Of a DNA stretch of 64,000 nucleotides, positions 38,557 to 47,445 are shown piece after piece (positions within the stretch are counted from its first letter, which is position 1; each line of letters begins with the position of its first letter). The DNA is from Gammaproteobacteria bacterium. GTDB taxonomy: Bacteria > Pseudomonadota > Gammaproteobacteria > Steroidobacterales > Steroidobacteraceae. The translations under genes were made by a program, and so were the position numbers. Location: assembly GCA_025357835.1 (NCBI GenBank), contig JANYLM010000079.1, positions 16,131 to 80,130 of the forward strand, read 5' to 3'. The notes under the pieces were generated by a model, which worked only from the letters and a program-made list of their open reading frames with translations, was not told where the DNA came from and did not search any database.

Positions 38557-39720
38557 ATGAACAGTTCCGTGTACCTGGACTATGCGGCAACTACCCCCGT
38601 CGATGCGCGGGTCGCGGCGGCCATGGCGCAATGCCTGACCATGGAGGGTGCATTCGGTAATCCGGCGTCGACTAGCCATCACTATGGACAGGCGGCAGCG
38701 ACTCTGGTGGATAAGGCGCGCGCGCAGGTTGCCGCCGGCGTCGGGGCGGGGCCCGATGAGGTGGTTTGGACCTCGGGCGCCACTGAGGCCAATAATTTGG
38801 CAATTTTCGGCGTGGCTGGATATTACCGCGAGAATGGCCGGCATATCCTCACGGCCCGTACCGAACACAAGGCCGTGCTTGATCCTTGCCGCGAACTCGA
38901 ACGACGCGGCTGGCGGGTCACTTATCTGGTGCCGGATCGCGGCGGTGTGATCCATCCCGATCAGGTCGCCGCGGCGCTGCAGGCGGACACGGTTTTGGTG
39001 TCCATCATGCATGTCAACAATGAGATCGGCGTCGTGCAGGACATTGCGGCCATTGGCGCCATTTGCCGCAAGCACGGCGGCGTTAAGCTGCACGTCGACG
39101 CGGCGCAGAGCGTCGGCAAGTGCGTCATCGACTTTGCGGGGTTCGGCGTCGATTTGATGTCGCTGTCGGCGCACAAAGCCTACGGCCCCAAGGGAGTCGG
39201 AGCGCTGTTGGTGGCGCGGTGCGGCGTGCACTTGCAGCCATTGCAGTTTGGTGGTGGGCAGGAACGCGGATTGCGCGCGGGGACCGTGCCCACCCATCAA
39301 GTGGTTGGCATGGGGTTGGCGTTCGAACTGGCACGCGCGGCGCCGCCGTCGGAGGCCGAACGCGTCGCGGCCCTGCGGGAACGTCTGTGGCAGGGGTTGG
39401 AGTCGCTCGGCGGCACAATGCGCAACGGGGACGCGAAGCAATCGGTGCCGCATCTGCTCAATGTCTCATTCGCAGGGGTTGAGGGCGAAAGTCTGCTCGC
39501 CGCCGTGAAGGGGCGGCTCGCGGTGTCGACCGGCTCCGCTTGTACATCGGCCGTGCAGGAGCCCTCCTATGTGCTGCGCGCCCTGGGCCGAGATGCCGTT
39601 TTGAGCGAAAGCAGCCTGCGATTCGGGTTGGGCCGGTTCACCACCGAGGCCGATATCGACACGGCGGTGGAACTCGTGATTCAAGCCGTGTCGCGCTTGC
39701 GGCGAATAAGCGGCTTATGA
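38557..39720 (+). CDS. iscS: Cysteine desulfurase IscS, lacking the C-terminal tail
   Basis: A 387-residue PLP enzyme that takes sulfur from cysteine and carries it as a persulfide. The PLP lysine is K207 in SAHKAYGPKG and the sulfur-carrying cysteine is C329 in STGSACTSA, both one position from E. coli IscS. The sequence follows IscS closely to RLRRISGL and then stops, about 18 residues before the E. coli end, so the tail that contacts IscU is missing. The ATG at 38557 fits the conserved YLDYAATTPVD. It overlaps the IscU-like gene by four bases (ATGA). Confidence 0.93.
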   Translation: MNSSVYLDYAATTPVDARVAAAMAQCLTMEGAFGNPASTSHHYGQAAATLVDKARAQVAAGVGAGPDEVVWTSGATEANNLAIFGVAGYYRENGRHILTARTEHKAVLDPCRELERRGWRVTYLVPDRGGVIHPDQVAAALQADTVLVSIMHVNNEIGVVQDIAAIGAICRKHGGVKLHVDAAQSVGKCVIDFAGFGVDLMSLSAHKAYGPKGVGALLVARCGVHLQPLQFGGGQERGLRAGTVPTHQVVGMGLAFELARAAPPSEAERVAALRERLWQGLESLGGTMRNGDAKQSVPHLLNVSFAGVEGESLLAAVKGRLAVSTGSACTSAVQEPSYVLRALGRDAVLSESSLRFGLGRFTTEADIDTAVELVIQAVSRLRRISGL

Positions 39721-40082
39721 ACTACAGCGAACTGACCCGGCGCTACTTCGACACTGCTGCGGACGCGGGGGTACTCGATGGTCCCGACGTGCATCGAGGT
39801 GCCGCCGGTAGCCATGCGCAGGGGACTTGGGTGCAATTCGATGTGCAGATAAGCCAGGGAATCATCCGGGCGGCGCGGTTTCTGGCTTTTGCCTGTCCGC
39901 ACACCATTGCGGTGGCGGCCTGGGTTACCGAACACGCCGTGGGAACGGTCGCAACGGCCGCGTTGCCGGAAAGCGTGCCGGACTTGAGTGCGAGATTTGC
40001 CGTGCCGGCCGAGAAGCGGGGGCGGCTCTTGGTCATCGAAGATGCGTGGATTGCGGCGGTTGCGAGCGGGCTACCCCGCTGA
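39717..40082 (+). CDS. Degenerate IscU/NifU-N-like protein without the cluster site
   Basis: A 121-residue protein that aligns with IscU over its length (NYSE at the start, GIIRAARFLAFAC, AWVTE, EDAWIAAV). Of the E. coli metal-site residues, Cys37 is Gln35, Asp39 is Thr37, His105 is Gly102 and Cys106 is Arg103; only Cys63 is kept as Cys60. It therefore should not assemble a [2Fe-2S] cluster the normal way, but one cysteine could still accept a persulfide. It is translationally coupled to a tail-less IscS. The role is unknown; the IscU family assignment comes from my alignment by eye and synteny. Confidence 0.75.
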   Translation: MNYSELTRRYFDTAADAGVLDGPDVHRGAAGSHAQGTWVQFDVQISQGIIRAARFLAFACPHTIAVAAWVTEHAVGTVATAALPESVPDLSARFAVPAEKRGRLLVIEDAWIAAVASGLPR

Positions 40083-40307
40083 ACGACGGATTGCAGGGCG
40101 AAGAATGGTTTGCCGGGCTCACGATGCATCGCAGCATAACTCTGTCGTTGGGTACCTGCGTCGGGGCCCCATGTTACAGCGATGCGCCGGAATCTAGGCG
40201 TGACGTCGTTGAAAAATACGCGCCTTGGTTCCGTGCGCAAGACTCATCGGCGTGTTATGTATACACGACGGCTTTGGTTTGGGCAGTAGCTTAGAGGGCG
40301 GCGCAGT

Positions 40308-40631
40308 ATGGCGATTTTGTTGACGGAATCGGCGGCAGATCGGGTTCGATCGCACTTGGCGCAACGCGGAGCCGGTTTGGGCTTGCGCGTGGGAATCAAG
40401 AAGACCGGATGCTCGGGATTCGCGTATGTCGTGAATTATGCTGACGAAATTCGTCCGGACGATGCGGTTTTCGAAGCGCGCGGAGTGACGGTGGTGGTCG
40501 ATCCCTTGAGCCTGCCGCTGATTGACGGGACCTTGGTGGATTTCGTCAAGCAAGGGTTGAACGAGGCCTTTAAGTTCCAAAACCCCAAAGCCAAGGGCGA
40601 ATGCGGGTGCGGCGAAAGTTTCAACGTCTAG
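40308..40631 (+). CDS. iscA: Iron-sulfur carrier IscA
   Basis: A 107-residue A-type carrier protein. The three metal/cluster cysteines are at C35 (KTGCSGF), C99 and C101 (CGCGESF), the same positions as in E. coli IscA. It starts 225 bases after the IscU-like gene, so it may have its own promoter. hscB, hscA and fdx, which normally follow, are absent; the next gene is ndk. Confidence 0.93.
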   Translation: MAILLTESAADRVRSHLAQRGAGLGLRVGIKKTGCSGFAYVVNYADEIRPDDAVFEARGVTVVVDPLSLPLIDGTLVDFVKQGLNEAFKFQNPKAKGECGCGESFNV

Positions 40632-40773
40632 TTAGGCGCTTGCGCCACTTTTAACGGGGCCGAGGCGACCCCGTCTGAAAACACTCGCGGCCGGAGCACT
40701 AATTCGCCGGCTGGCGGCCCTGGCCAAGGCGGGGTTTTTCCAAGTAATACAGGGACTTCGGTTGTCATCCCGA

Positions 40774-40802
40774 TTGCTTGGGCGGGGCAGCTCCAGTACA
40801 CT
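40774..40802 (+). promoter_or_regulatory. Sigma-70-type promoter of ndk
   Basis: TTGCTT (40774-40779) and TACACT (40797-40802) are separated by 17 bases, 59 bases upstream of the ndk ATG. The rest of the 230-base gap after iscA holds only GC-rich inverted repeats. Confidence 0.5.
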
Positions 40803-40861
40803 TAGCGGTCTTTGTCGGCCCCTTGCGGGGCAAATTCCCCATTTCCTAACCCGAGGTCATC

Positions 40862-41293
40862 ATGCCAATCGAGCGTACTCTTTCCATCGTCAAGCCGGAC
40901 GGCGTGGGCCGTAATCTGATCGGCGATGTCTGTCGTCGTTTCGAGCAGGCGGGTTTGCGGGTGGTGGCAGCGCGCATGATGCAATTGTCGCAGGCGGAGG
41001 CCGAAGGCTTTTACGCAGTGCACCGCGAGCGCCCGTTTTTCAAGGACCTGGTGCGCTTCATGACATCGGGTCCGGTGATGGTGCAAGTTCTCGAGGGGGA
41101 AGGCGCGATCGCAAAGAATCGCGAGGTCATGGGTGCGACTGATCCGAAGAAGGCCGCCAAGGGCACCATTCGCGCCGATCTGGCGACCAGCATCGATGAG
41201 AACATAGTCCATGGTTCAGATGCGCCGGACACCGCGGCCCGGGAAATCGGCTACTTCTTCCGCGAAATTGAGCTCTGCCCGCGTACGCGCTAG
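40862..41293 (+). CDS. ndk: Nucleoside diphosphate kinase
   Basis: A 143-residue enzyme that equilibrates nucleoside di- and triphosphates. [11 protein letters not shown] at the start, RPFFKDLV, and the phosphohistidine H117 in NIVHGSDAP are all typical. ATG at 40862. First of the conserved string ndk-rlmN-pilW-rodZ-hisS. Confidence 0.97.
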   Translation: MPIERTLSIVKPDGVGRNLIGDVCRRFEQAGLRVVAARMMQLSQAEAEGFYAVHRERPFFKDLVRFMTSGPVMVQVLEGEGAIAKNREVMGATDPKKAAKGTIRADLATSIDENIVHGSDAPDTAAREIGYFFREIELCPRTR

Positions 41294-41324
41294 CGTAGGG
41301 GCGCGGAACTTAAGGAGAAACCAG

Positions 41325-42470
41325 TTGGCCGGCGATCGCGTGAACTTACTCGGCTTGCCGCGCGCGGACCTCGAGGCCTTCGTCGCGCTGCGACTCGGCG
41401 CCAAGCCGTTTCGCGCCCGGCAGCTGATGAAGTGGATTTACCGGCGGGGAGCCGCGGATTTTTCGGCGATGACCGATCTAGCGCAGGACTTTCGTGAGCG
41501 GTTGAGCGATGTCGCCCGGATCGCGGTGCCGGAAATCGTGGCGGAACAGGTGTCGAACGACGGCACGCGCAAATGGATGTTGCGCATGGACGAAGTGCAG
41601 GGTATCGAGACGGTGTACATACCCGAACCGGATCGCGGCACCTTGTGCATCTCCAGCCAAGTGGGATGCGCCATGGATTGTTCTTTTTGCTCGACGGCGC
41701 AGCAGGGGTTCAATCGCAACTTGAGCGTCGCGGAAATCGTCGGACAGGTGTGGTTGGCGCATCGTGAATTGTCGAACTCGCGTCCCGGGCACGGCGACGG
41801 CCGCTGCGGCGACGCCCGCGCGAACATCACCAACATCGTATTCATGGGCATGGGCGAACCGCTGGCCAATTACCGCAATGTGGTACCGGCAATGCGGATA
41901 TTTCTCGACGATTTGGGTTATGACTTGTCGCGGCGCCGCGTGACCTTGAGCACGTCGGGGCTGGTTCCGCAAATTTACAAATTGGCCGAGGAATGCAATG
42001 TGGCTCTGGCGGTGTCGCTGCACGCCCCGAACGATGAATTGCGCAACCAGCTCGTGCCCATCAATCGGAAACACCCCATCGAGGAATTACTGGCGGCTTG
42101 CTGGCACTACATCGACGTACAGAACGGCCGCAGCGTCACGTTCGAATACGTCATGCTCGACGCCGTGAATGACAAACCCGAGCACGCACGCCAACTGGCT
42201 CGGCTGCTCAAGGGCCGGCCGGCCAAGCTGAATCTGATTCCCTTCAATGTGTTTCCCGGCACACGCTACCGCCGCTCTGCCGCGGCAGCCATCTTGAAGT
42301 TTCGCGACATTCTCAATGAACACGGCGTCATAGCCACGATTCGCAGGACGCGCGGCGACGACATCGATGCGGCCTGCGGCCAATTGGCGGGACGGGTGAC
42401 GGACCGCACGCTGGTGCGGCTCGGCGCCAAAATGACTCATGCCATGCGCACTTCGGCGGAGATTCGATGA
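41325..42470 (+). CDS. rlmN: Dual-specificity RNA methyltransferase RlmN
   Basis: A 381-residue radical SAM enzyme that makes 2-methyladenosine at 23S rRNA A2503 and tRNA A37. The [4Fe-4S] motif C115-x3-C119-x2-C122 is in CAMDCSFC; the methyl-carrying C-terminal cysteine is C351 in [17 protein letters not shown] is conserved. The start is TTG at 41325, seven bases after AAGGAG; an in-frame GTG lies at 41340. The stop overlaps pilW (ATGA). Confidence 0.96.
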   Translation: MAGDRVNLLGLPRADLEAFVALRLGAKPFRARQLMKWIYRRGAADFSAMTDLAQDFRERLSDVARIAVPEIVAEQVSNDGTRKWMLRMDEVQGIETVYIPEPDRGTLCISSQVGCAMDCSFCSTAQQGFNRNLSVAEIVGQVWLAHRELSNSRPGHGDGRCGDARANITNIVFMGMGEPLANYRNVVPAMRIFLDDLGYDLSRRRVTLSTSGLVPQIYKLAEECNVALAVSLHAPNDELRNQLVPINRKHPIEELLAACWHYIDVQNGRSVTFEYVMLDAVNDKPEHARQLARLLKGRPAKLNLIPFNVFPGTRYRRSAAAAILKFRDILNEHGVIATIRRTRGDDIDAACGQLAGRVTDRTLVRLGAKMTHAMRTSAEIR

Positions 42471-43225
42471 AATTCAGTTCGGTGAAGATGCTCGGGCTTA
42501 TTCTTGCCGGCTGCCTGGCCGCCTGTTCGCACAACTCGGATTTTAAGAAAGCGTCGCCCGAAGTGACGGCGGCAACCAATATGCAGCTGGCGATCGAATA
42601 CATGAAGCTCGGCAAATTGGCGGCATCGCGCGACTTCATAGAACGCGCGCTCAGCGAGAATCCGGGAAGCCCGGACGTGCAAATGACGGCGGGCCTCGTC
42701 TATGAGCGCCTAAATGATATGCCGAAGGCCGAACGCGCCTATTCGGCAGGTTATCGCCTGGGCAAGGGCGACCCGGACATACAAAACAACTACGCGGGAT
42801 ACCTGTGCCGTACCGGCAAGGCGATCGCGGGCGAGAAGCTATTCGCTGAAGTCGCGCGCAATCCCCTGTATCAAACACCCGAAGTGGCCTTGGTCAACGC
42901 GGGTGTTTGCGTGCGCGGCACCGGTGATGTGGTCGACGCCGAGCGGTATTTCAATCGGGCGTTGGCGATTCGCCCGAATATGCCCGAGGCCCTGCTGCAG
43001 CTCGGCAACATCGCCTTCGATCGCGGCGACGCGGCGCAGGCGCGCGAGGTGGTGCAGCGCTATTTGGCCGTAAATGCGCCGACTTCGGAAGTCCTTTGGC
43101 TGGGGTTTCGCGCGGAACGCAAACTGGGCGATGCCACGGCGGCGGCGGGCTTTGCGCGGCGCGTGCAGGTTGAATTTCCCAATTCGGAGCAGGCTCAAAT
43201 GATGCGCTCCGGCGTCGATCGATGA
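42467..43225 (+). CDS. pilW: Type IV pilus biogenesis lipoprotein PilW/PilF
   Basis: A 252-residue TPR lipoprotein, the pilotin that helps the PilQ secretin multimerise in the outer membrane. The signal peptide ends in LAGC (Cys16) or LAAC (Cys20). Repeats follow: [49 protein letters not shown] and others. It lies between rlmN and rodZ, overlapping both by four bases, which is the conserved place for this gene. Confidence 0.92.
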   Translation: MKFSSVKMLGLILAGCLAACSHNSDFKKASPEVTAATNMQLAIEYMKLGKLAASRDFIERALSENPGSPDVQMTAGLVYERLNDMPKAERAYSAGYRLGKGDPDIQNNYAGYLCRTGKAIAGEKLFAEVARNPLYQTPEVALVNAGVCVRGTGDVVDAERYFNRALAIRPNMPEALLQLGNIAFDRGDAAQAREVVQRYLAVNAPTSEVLWLGFRAERKLGDATAAAGFARRVQVEFPNSEQAQMMRSGVDR

Positions 43226-44190
43226 CCGAAGCGAGCGCAAGCGTAGGACTGCGCCTCAAGGCCGAGCGCGAGCGTCGAGGATTGAGTTCGCAAAAGGCGG
43301 CCGATGAGTTGCATCTCGATGGCTGGATCATCGATGCGCTCGAGGCCGAGGATTACCAACGCATCGGCCCGTCGGTCTACGCCAAGGGCCACTTGAAAAG
43401 GTACGCGGCACTGCTGGGATTGCCCTCCCCGGAAATCATGGCCGGTTACGAATCGCGTGCGGAGCAACCGAAGGCTGCTGCCTCGCAACCGGCCAATGTG
43501 AGGCTGCGCACCGATGCGCCGGCCGTGAGCAATTTGCCCTGGCCACAAATTGTGGGTTCGATCGCCGCCGCGTTGTTGGTGCTCGGTGTGCTGTGGTGGA
43601 AGCCTTGGCACCAGCGCGCCGCGAGTCCGGTGGCTAGCGGCGAACCGCCGGCCGCGAACCCGAGCGCAGCGTCCGCCGACAACGCATCGGATTCCGCCGT
43701 GGCCGCAGAGTCGCACACCGCACCATCTGCGACGTTAGCCGCGATGTCGCCCGCCACGTCATCGACGCTCGCAGCCTCTTCAGCGCCGGCACCGCCCTTG
43801 TCATCCGCCGGCGCCGCCTTGCCCACCGCGCAAGCGGCAGCTTCACAGGCCGATGCGACGGCGGGGATGGGCCGTGCCCGCCTGCGCCTGAGTTTTTCCG
43901 CCGACTCCTGGGTGGACGTGCATGACGCAGCGGGCCGGCGGGCGTTCGCTGGCAAAGGCCGCGCTAATAGTGTGAAGACCATTGCCGGGATCGGGCCCAT
44001 GCGCGTGTACCTGGGCTTCGCGAGCGGCGTGCAGCTTGAAATCAACAACCGAGCGGTGGCCATAGGGCCGCAATTCATGGCCGGCGATGTGGCTCGATTC
44101 GAGGCCGGTGCCGACGGTGTCTTGCGGCGCGATTCTCGCATTGCGACGCCGCCCGGCGCAGCGACGCGCAATGCGCATCCAACCGGCTGA
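43222..44190 (+). CDS. rodZ: RodZ cytoskeletal membrane protein
   Basis: A 322-residue bitopic protein that links MreB to the cell wall machinery. An N-terminal helix-turn-helix (GLRLKAERERRGLSSQKAADEL, about 9-30, continuing to 66) is followed by one transmembrane helix (about 108-126), a long Ala/Ser/Pro-rich periplasmic linker and a C-terminal DUF4115-type beta domain (RLRLSFSADSWVDVHDAAGRR). Coupled to pilW. ispG, which in E. coli follows rodZ, is absent; hisS follows directly. Confidence 0.92.
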   Translation: MTEASASVGLRLKAERERRGLSSQKAADELHLDGWIIDALEAEDYQRIGPSVYAKGHLKRYAALLGLPSPEIMAGYESRAEQPKAAASQPANVRLRTDAPAVSNLPWPQIVGSIAAALLVLGVLWWKPWHQRAASPVASGEPPAANPSAASADNASDSAVAAESHTAPSATLAAMSPATSSTLAASSAPAPPLSSAGAALPTAQAAASQADATAGMGRARLRLSFSADSWVDVHDAAGRRAFAGKGRANSVKTIAGIGPMRVYLGFASGVQLEINNRAVAIGPQFMAGDVARFEAGADGVLRRDSRIATPPGAATRNAHPTG

Positions 44191-44203
44191 TCGGAGAGGG
44201 TTC

Positions 44204-45487
44204 TTGAGCAAGATTATTGAGCCCCTGCGCGGCGTACACGATGTGTTGCCCGCGCAAATCGCGGCCTGGCAGCACTTGGAGCGAATCACGCGGGAAGTCT
44301 TTGCCGGTTACGGCTATGAGGAATTCCGCGTGCCCGTGATCGAGCAGACGCAGCTGTTCAAGCGTTCGATCGGCGATTTCACCGATATCGTCGAGAAAGA
44401 GATGTTCAGCTTCGTCGATCAGGGTGAGGACCACATCACTCTGCGCCCCGAAGCGACCGCCGGCATCGTCCGCGCGGTCATCTCAAACGGAATGCTGCGC
44501 GACGGGCGTCTGCGCGTCTGGTGCATGGGGCCGATGTTCCGGCGCGAACGGCCGCAGGCGGGGCGCTATCGTCAGTTCCATCAAATCGATGCGGAGGCAT
44601 TCGGATTCGAGGGGCCGGATGTGGACGCGGAAATGATTCTATTGTCCGCGCGCTTGTTGCGGCGTCTCGGATTGACCCGCACAAAGCTGCTGGTCAATTC
44701 GCTGGGAACGCCTGAGTCGCGCGTGGCGTATCGCGAACAGCTCACCGCCTACTTCAGTGCGCACGAGACCGCCCTCGATGAGGACAGCAAGCGGCGCCTC
44801 AAGGGCAATCCGCTGCGAATACTCGACAGCAAGAATCCGGACATGCAGCGCATCGTTGCCGGAGCGCCGCTGCTGCTCGATTCGCTGGACGCCCAGTCGC
44901 GGGAGCATTTCGAGTCCTTGTGCGCTCACCTACGCAGTGCCGGCATCGAGTATCATGTCGAGCCGCACTTAGTCCGCGGACTGGACTACTACACCCGTAC
45001 GGTCTTCGAGTGGACAACGGATGCGCTTGGGAGCCAGAGCACGTTGTGTGCCGGGGGACGCTACGATGGTCTGGTGGCCCAATTGGGCGGCGCCGGTACC
45101 CCTGGGATCGGCTGGGCCATGGGCCAGGAGCGGATCGTCATGCTGCTCGAGAAGCAGGGATTGGGCCGACAACGCGACCGGCCCCAAGTTTATTTGGTAT
45201 TGGCCGGGGAACGCACGGAGATCGCAGGTTTCAAACTGGCGGAGCAATTGCGCGATGCCTGGCCGGACCTCGCACTGCAAATCAACCTCGGTGGCGGAAG
45301 TTTCAAGACTCAGTTCAAGCGTGCGGATAAGAGCGGCGCACGGTTTGCGATCGTATTGGGGGATGATGAAGAGGCCCGGGGCGTGGTCGCCCTGAAGGCT
45401 CTGCGCGAGGAGTCGGAGCAGGAGGAATGCCCCCTCTCAGAAATCAGTGAACGCTTAGGGGTTTTGTTGGGTCTTAAGGGCGGGTAG
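44204..45487 (+). CDS. hisS: Histidyl-tRNA synthetase
   Basis: A 427-residue class II synthetase. Motif 2 is in FRRERPQAGRYRQFHQIDAE; the histidine-A motif LVRGLDYYTRTVFEW and motif 3 GIGWAMGQER are present, then the anticodon-binding domain. The start is TTG at 44204, three bases after GGAGAGGG. An upstream in-frame GTG at 44087 would lie in rodZ. The next gene, yfgM-like, follows after ten bases. Confidence 0.96.
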   Translation: MSKIIEPLRGVHDVLPAQIAAWQHLERITREVFAGYGYEEFRVPVIEQTQLFKRSIGDFTDIVEKEMFSFVDQGEDHITLRPEATAGIVRAVISNGMLRDGRLRVWCMGPMFRRERPQAGRYRQFHQIDAEAFGFEGPDVDAEMILLSARLLRRLGLTRTKLLVNSLGTPESRVAYREQLTAYFSAHETALDEDSKRRLKGNPLRILDSKNPDMQRIVAGAPLLLDSLDAQSREHFESLCAHLRSAGIEYHVEPHLVRGLDYYTRTVFEWTTDALGSQSTLCAGGRYDGLVAQLGGAGTPGIGWAMGQERIVMLLEKQGLGRQRDRPQVYLVLAGERTEIAGFKLAEQLRDAWPDLALQINLGGGSFKTQFKRADKSGARFAIVLGDDEEARGVVALKALREESEQEECPLSEISERLGVLLGLKGG

Positions 45488-45497
45488 CGGAGAAGCC

Positions 45498-46187
45498 ATG
45501 GCAGAAGAATATTTGACCGATGACGAACAACTGGAAGCCGTCAAGCGTTTGACAGTGGAATACGCCCCGTGGTTGATCGGCGGTGTGCTGGTCGGCGCCG
45601 CGGTGTTTTTCGGCATCAAGTACTATCAGAACTACACGAATGAGCGTGCCTATAAGGCAGCTGCACAATTCAGCGCCATGACGGGCGCGCTGCAGACGAG
45701 CGACCGCGCGAAGTCTCGGCAAATTGCCGAAGGTCTGACTAAGGAATATCCCAGTTCGCCCTATGCCGACCAAGCGCGGCTGACACTGGCGCGGCTCGAC
45801 GTCGACGACGGCCGGCTCGACCAAGCTGTCGCGCCGCTGACGCGGGTCATTAACGAGTCGCAGGATACGGAACTGCGGCAGATCGCTCGGTTGCGTTTGG
45901 CGCGAATAATGATCGATCAAGGCAGGTCGGACGAAGCGATCAAGACATTGGCGGAGCCGATACCGGCCGGTTTCGCGGCGCGGTTTCACGAGGTGCGCGG
46001 CGATGCCTATGTCGCGAAGAAGGATGTCCCTAATGCGGTCACCGCGTACCAGTCCGCCCTGGGGACGGCGGATGCCGGCGGTATCGACGCTTCCTTGCTG
46101 GAACTGAAGATTCAGGACCTCGGCGCCACGCGGGCGCCGGCGGCGAAGACTATTTCCGTAGACACTTTGAACAAGGCTAAACCCTGA
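45498..46187 (+). CDS. YfgM-like TPR membrane protein (SecYEG/PpiD partner)
   Basis: A 229-residue bitopic protein with an N-terminal cytoplasmic stretch, one membrane helix (PWLIGGVLVGAAVFFGIKYY, about 24-42) and periplasmic TPR-like repeats (TPR_21 family). In E. coli YfgM (AncA) associates with PpiD at the translocon and lies, as here, between hisS and bamB. Its TGA overlaps the bamB ATG (TGATG). Confidence 0.9.
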   Translation: MAEEYLTDDEQLEAVKRLTVEYAPWLIGGVLVGAAVFFGIKYYQNYTNERAYKAAAQFSAMTGALQTSDRAKSRQIAEGLTKEYPSSPYADQARLTLARLDVDDGRLDQAVAPLTRVINESQDTELRQIARLRLARIMIDQGRSDEAIKTLAEPIPAGFAARFHEVRGDAYVAKKDVPNAVTAYQSALGTADAGGIDASLLELKIQDLGATRAPAAKTISVDTLNKAKP

Positions 46188-47440
46188 TGCGTTTATTGCT
46201 TCCTCTGGGCCTGGCGGCGCTGCTCATCGCGGCCGGTTGCAGCAAAGATAAAGACGTTGAACCACCGGCGACTTTGGTCGATTTCCCGGCGAAGCTGCCG
46301 GTGAAAAAACTCTGGGGCGAGGGCGTCGGCGGCGGTAAGAAGCAATTGGTGCTGCGCCTGGGGTTGGGGCCCGCGGTCGACAATGGCGTGGTATTCGCGG
46401 CCTCGCACAAGGGTGAGGTGCTCGCGGCGTCGCTGGACTCCGGACGTCGTGTTTGGGTCAAGAATCTAAAAATTCCGATATCCGCCGGGCCGGGCGCGGG
46501 TGCGGGACTGGTCGTGGTAGGCACCAGCAAAGGGGCCGTCGTGGCATTGGACGGAGCCACCGGGCGCGAGCTGTGGCGCACGCGTTTGAATTCCGAACTG
46601 CTGTCGGCGCCGGCGATCAGCGAGAAAGTAGTCGCCCTTCGTTCGGTCGACGGCCGGCTCCATGGCCTCGACGCACGCAGCGGCAAGGAACTGTGGTCAG
46701 TGGAACAGCAGGTACCGCGCCTGAGTCTGCGCGGCACGGCCGCACCCATCATCGCCAAGGACGTGGCGATCAGCGGCTTCGACAACGGCAAGGTTATGGC
46801 GGTGTCGCTCAGCAGCGGCGATACCCTTTGGGATACGGCGCTGGCTTCGCCCCACGGACGCACCGAGCTCGATCGGCTGGTCGACGTCGACTCGGCGGTT
46901 CGCACGGCGGGGGACAATGTGTTCGCCACCGGCTTCCAAGGGCGCACCGCCATGCTGGCGCTCGATTCGGGTCAAATCTGGTGGGCGCACGATATGTCGA
47001 GCTACCGAGGCTTGGCGGTTGACGACGACAATTTATATGTGACCCAGGCCGATGGCATCGTGGTGGCGCTGCGCCAGCGCGACGGGTCCGAACTGTGGCG
47101 CAATCAGAAACTGAAGCTGCGGCGCCTGAGCACGCCGGTGTTGACGAGTACGGCAGTCGTGGTCGCCGACTTCCAGGGCTATGTGCATTGGCTGGACAAG
47201 ACATCGGGTGAGCTCGTCGCCCGCGAGCGCGTCGCCAAGGAACGGGTTACCAATTCACCTGTGGCGGCAGGCGACACCGTCGTCGTGCTCACCGACGGCG
47301 GCAAGCTGGCGGCATTTCGCGCAACGCCCAGAGTAGCCGCTCCCGCAACCGTTCCTGCGGCCTCCGTAGCCCCCGTCCCGGAGCCCGCGACGCCTGCCGC
47401 TGAACCCGCTACGCCCGCGGCTCTTCCGCCGATCCCGTAG
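46187..47440 (+). CDS. bamB: Outer-membrane assembly lipoprotein BamB
   Basis: A 417-residue lipoprotein of the BAM complex. The signal peptide ends IAAGC (Cys18), and the mature part is an eight-bladed PQQ-type beta-propeller with repeats such as GRELWRTRL, GKELWSVEQQ and GDTLWDTALASPHGRTELDRLVDVD, the last being a BamB hallmark. After about residue 385 there is an Ala/Pro/Glu-rich tail with repeats of EPATPA that E. coli BamB does not have. Followed five bases later by der. Confidence 0.95.
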   Translation: MRLLLPLGLAALLIAAGCSKDKDVEPPATLVDFPAKLPVKKLWGEGVGGGKKQLVLRLGLGPAVDNGVVFAASHKGEVLAASLDSGRRVWVKNLKIPISAGPGAGAGLVVVGTSKGAVVALDGATGRELWRTRLNSELLSAPAISEKVVALRSVDGRLHGLDARSGKELWSVEQQVPRLSLRGTAAPIIAKDVAISGFDNGKVMAVSLSSGDTLWDTALASPHGRTELDRLVDVDSAVRTAGDNVFATGFQGRTAMLALDSGQIWWAHDMSSYRGLAVDDDNLYVTQADGIVVALRQRDGSELWRNQKLKLRRLSTPVLTSTAVVVADFQGYVHWLDKTSGELVARERVAKERVTNSPVAAGDTVVVLTDGGKLAAFRATPRVAAPATVPAASVAPVPEPATPAAEPATPAALPPIP

Positions 47441-47445
47441 GCAAC

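Noticed and set aside
40633..40680. Terminator after iscA
   Set aside because: GGCGC-TT-GCGCC and ACGGGG/CCCCGT hairpins exist, but stems are short and no T run follows.
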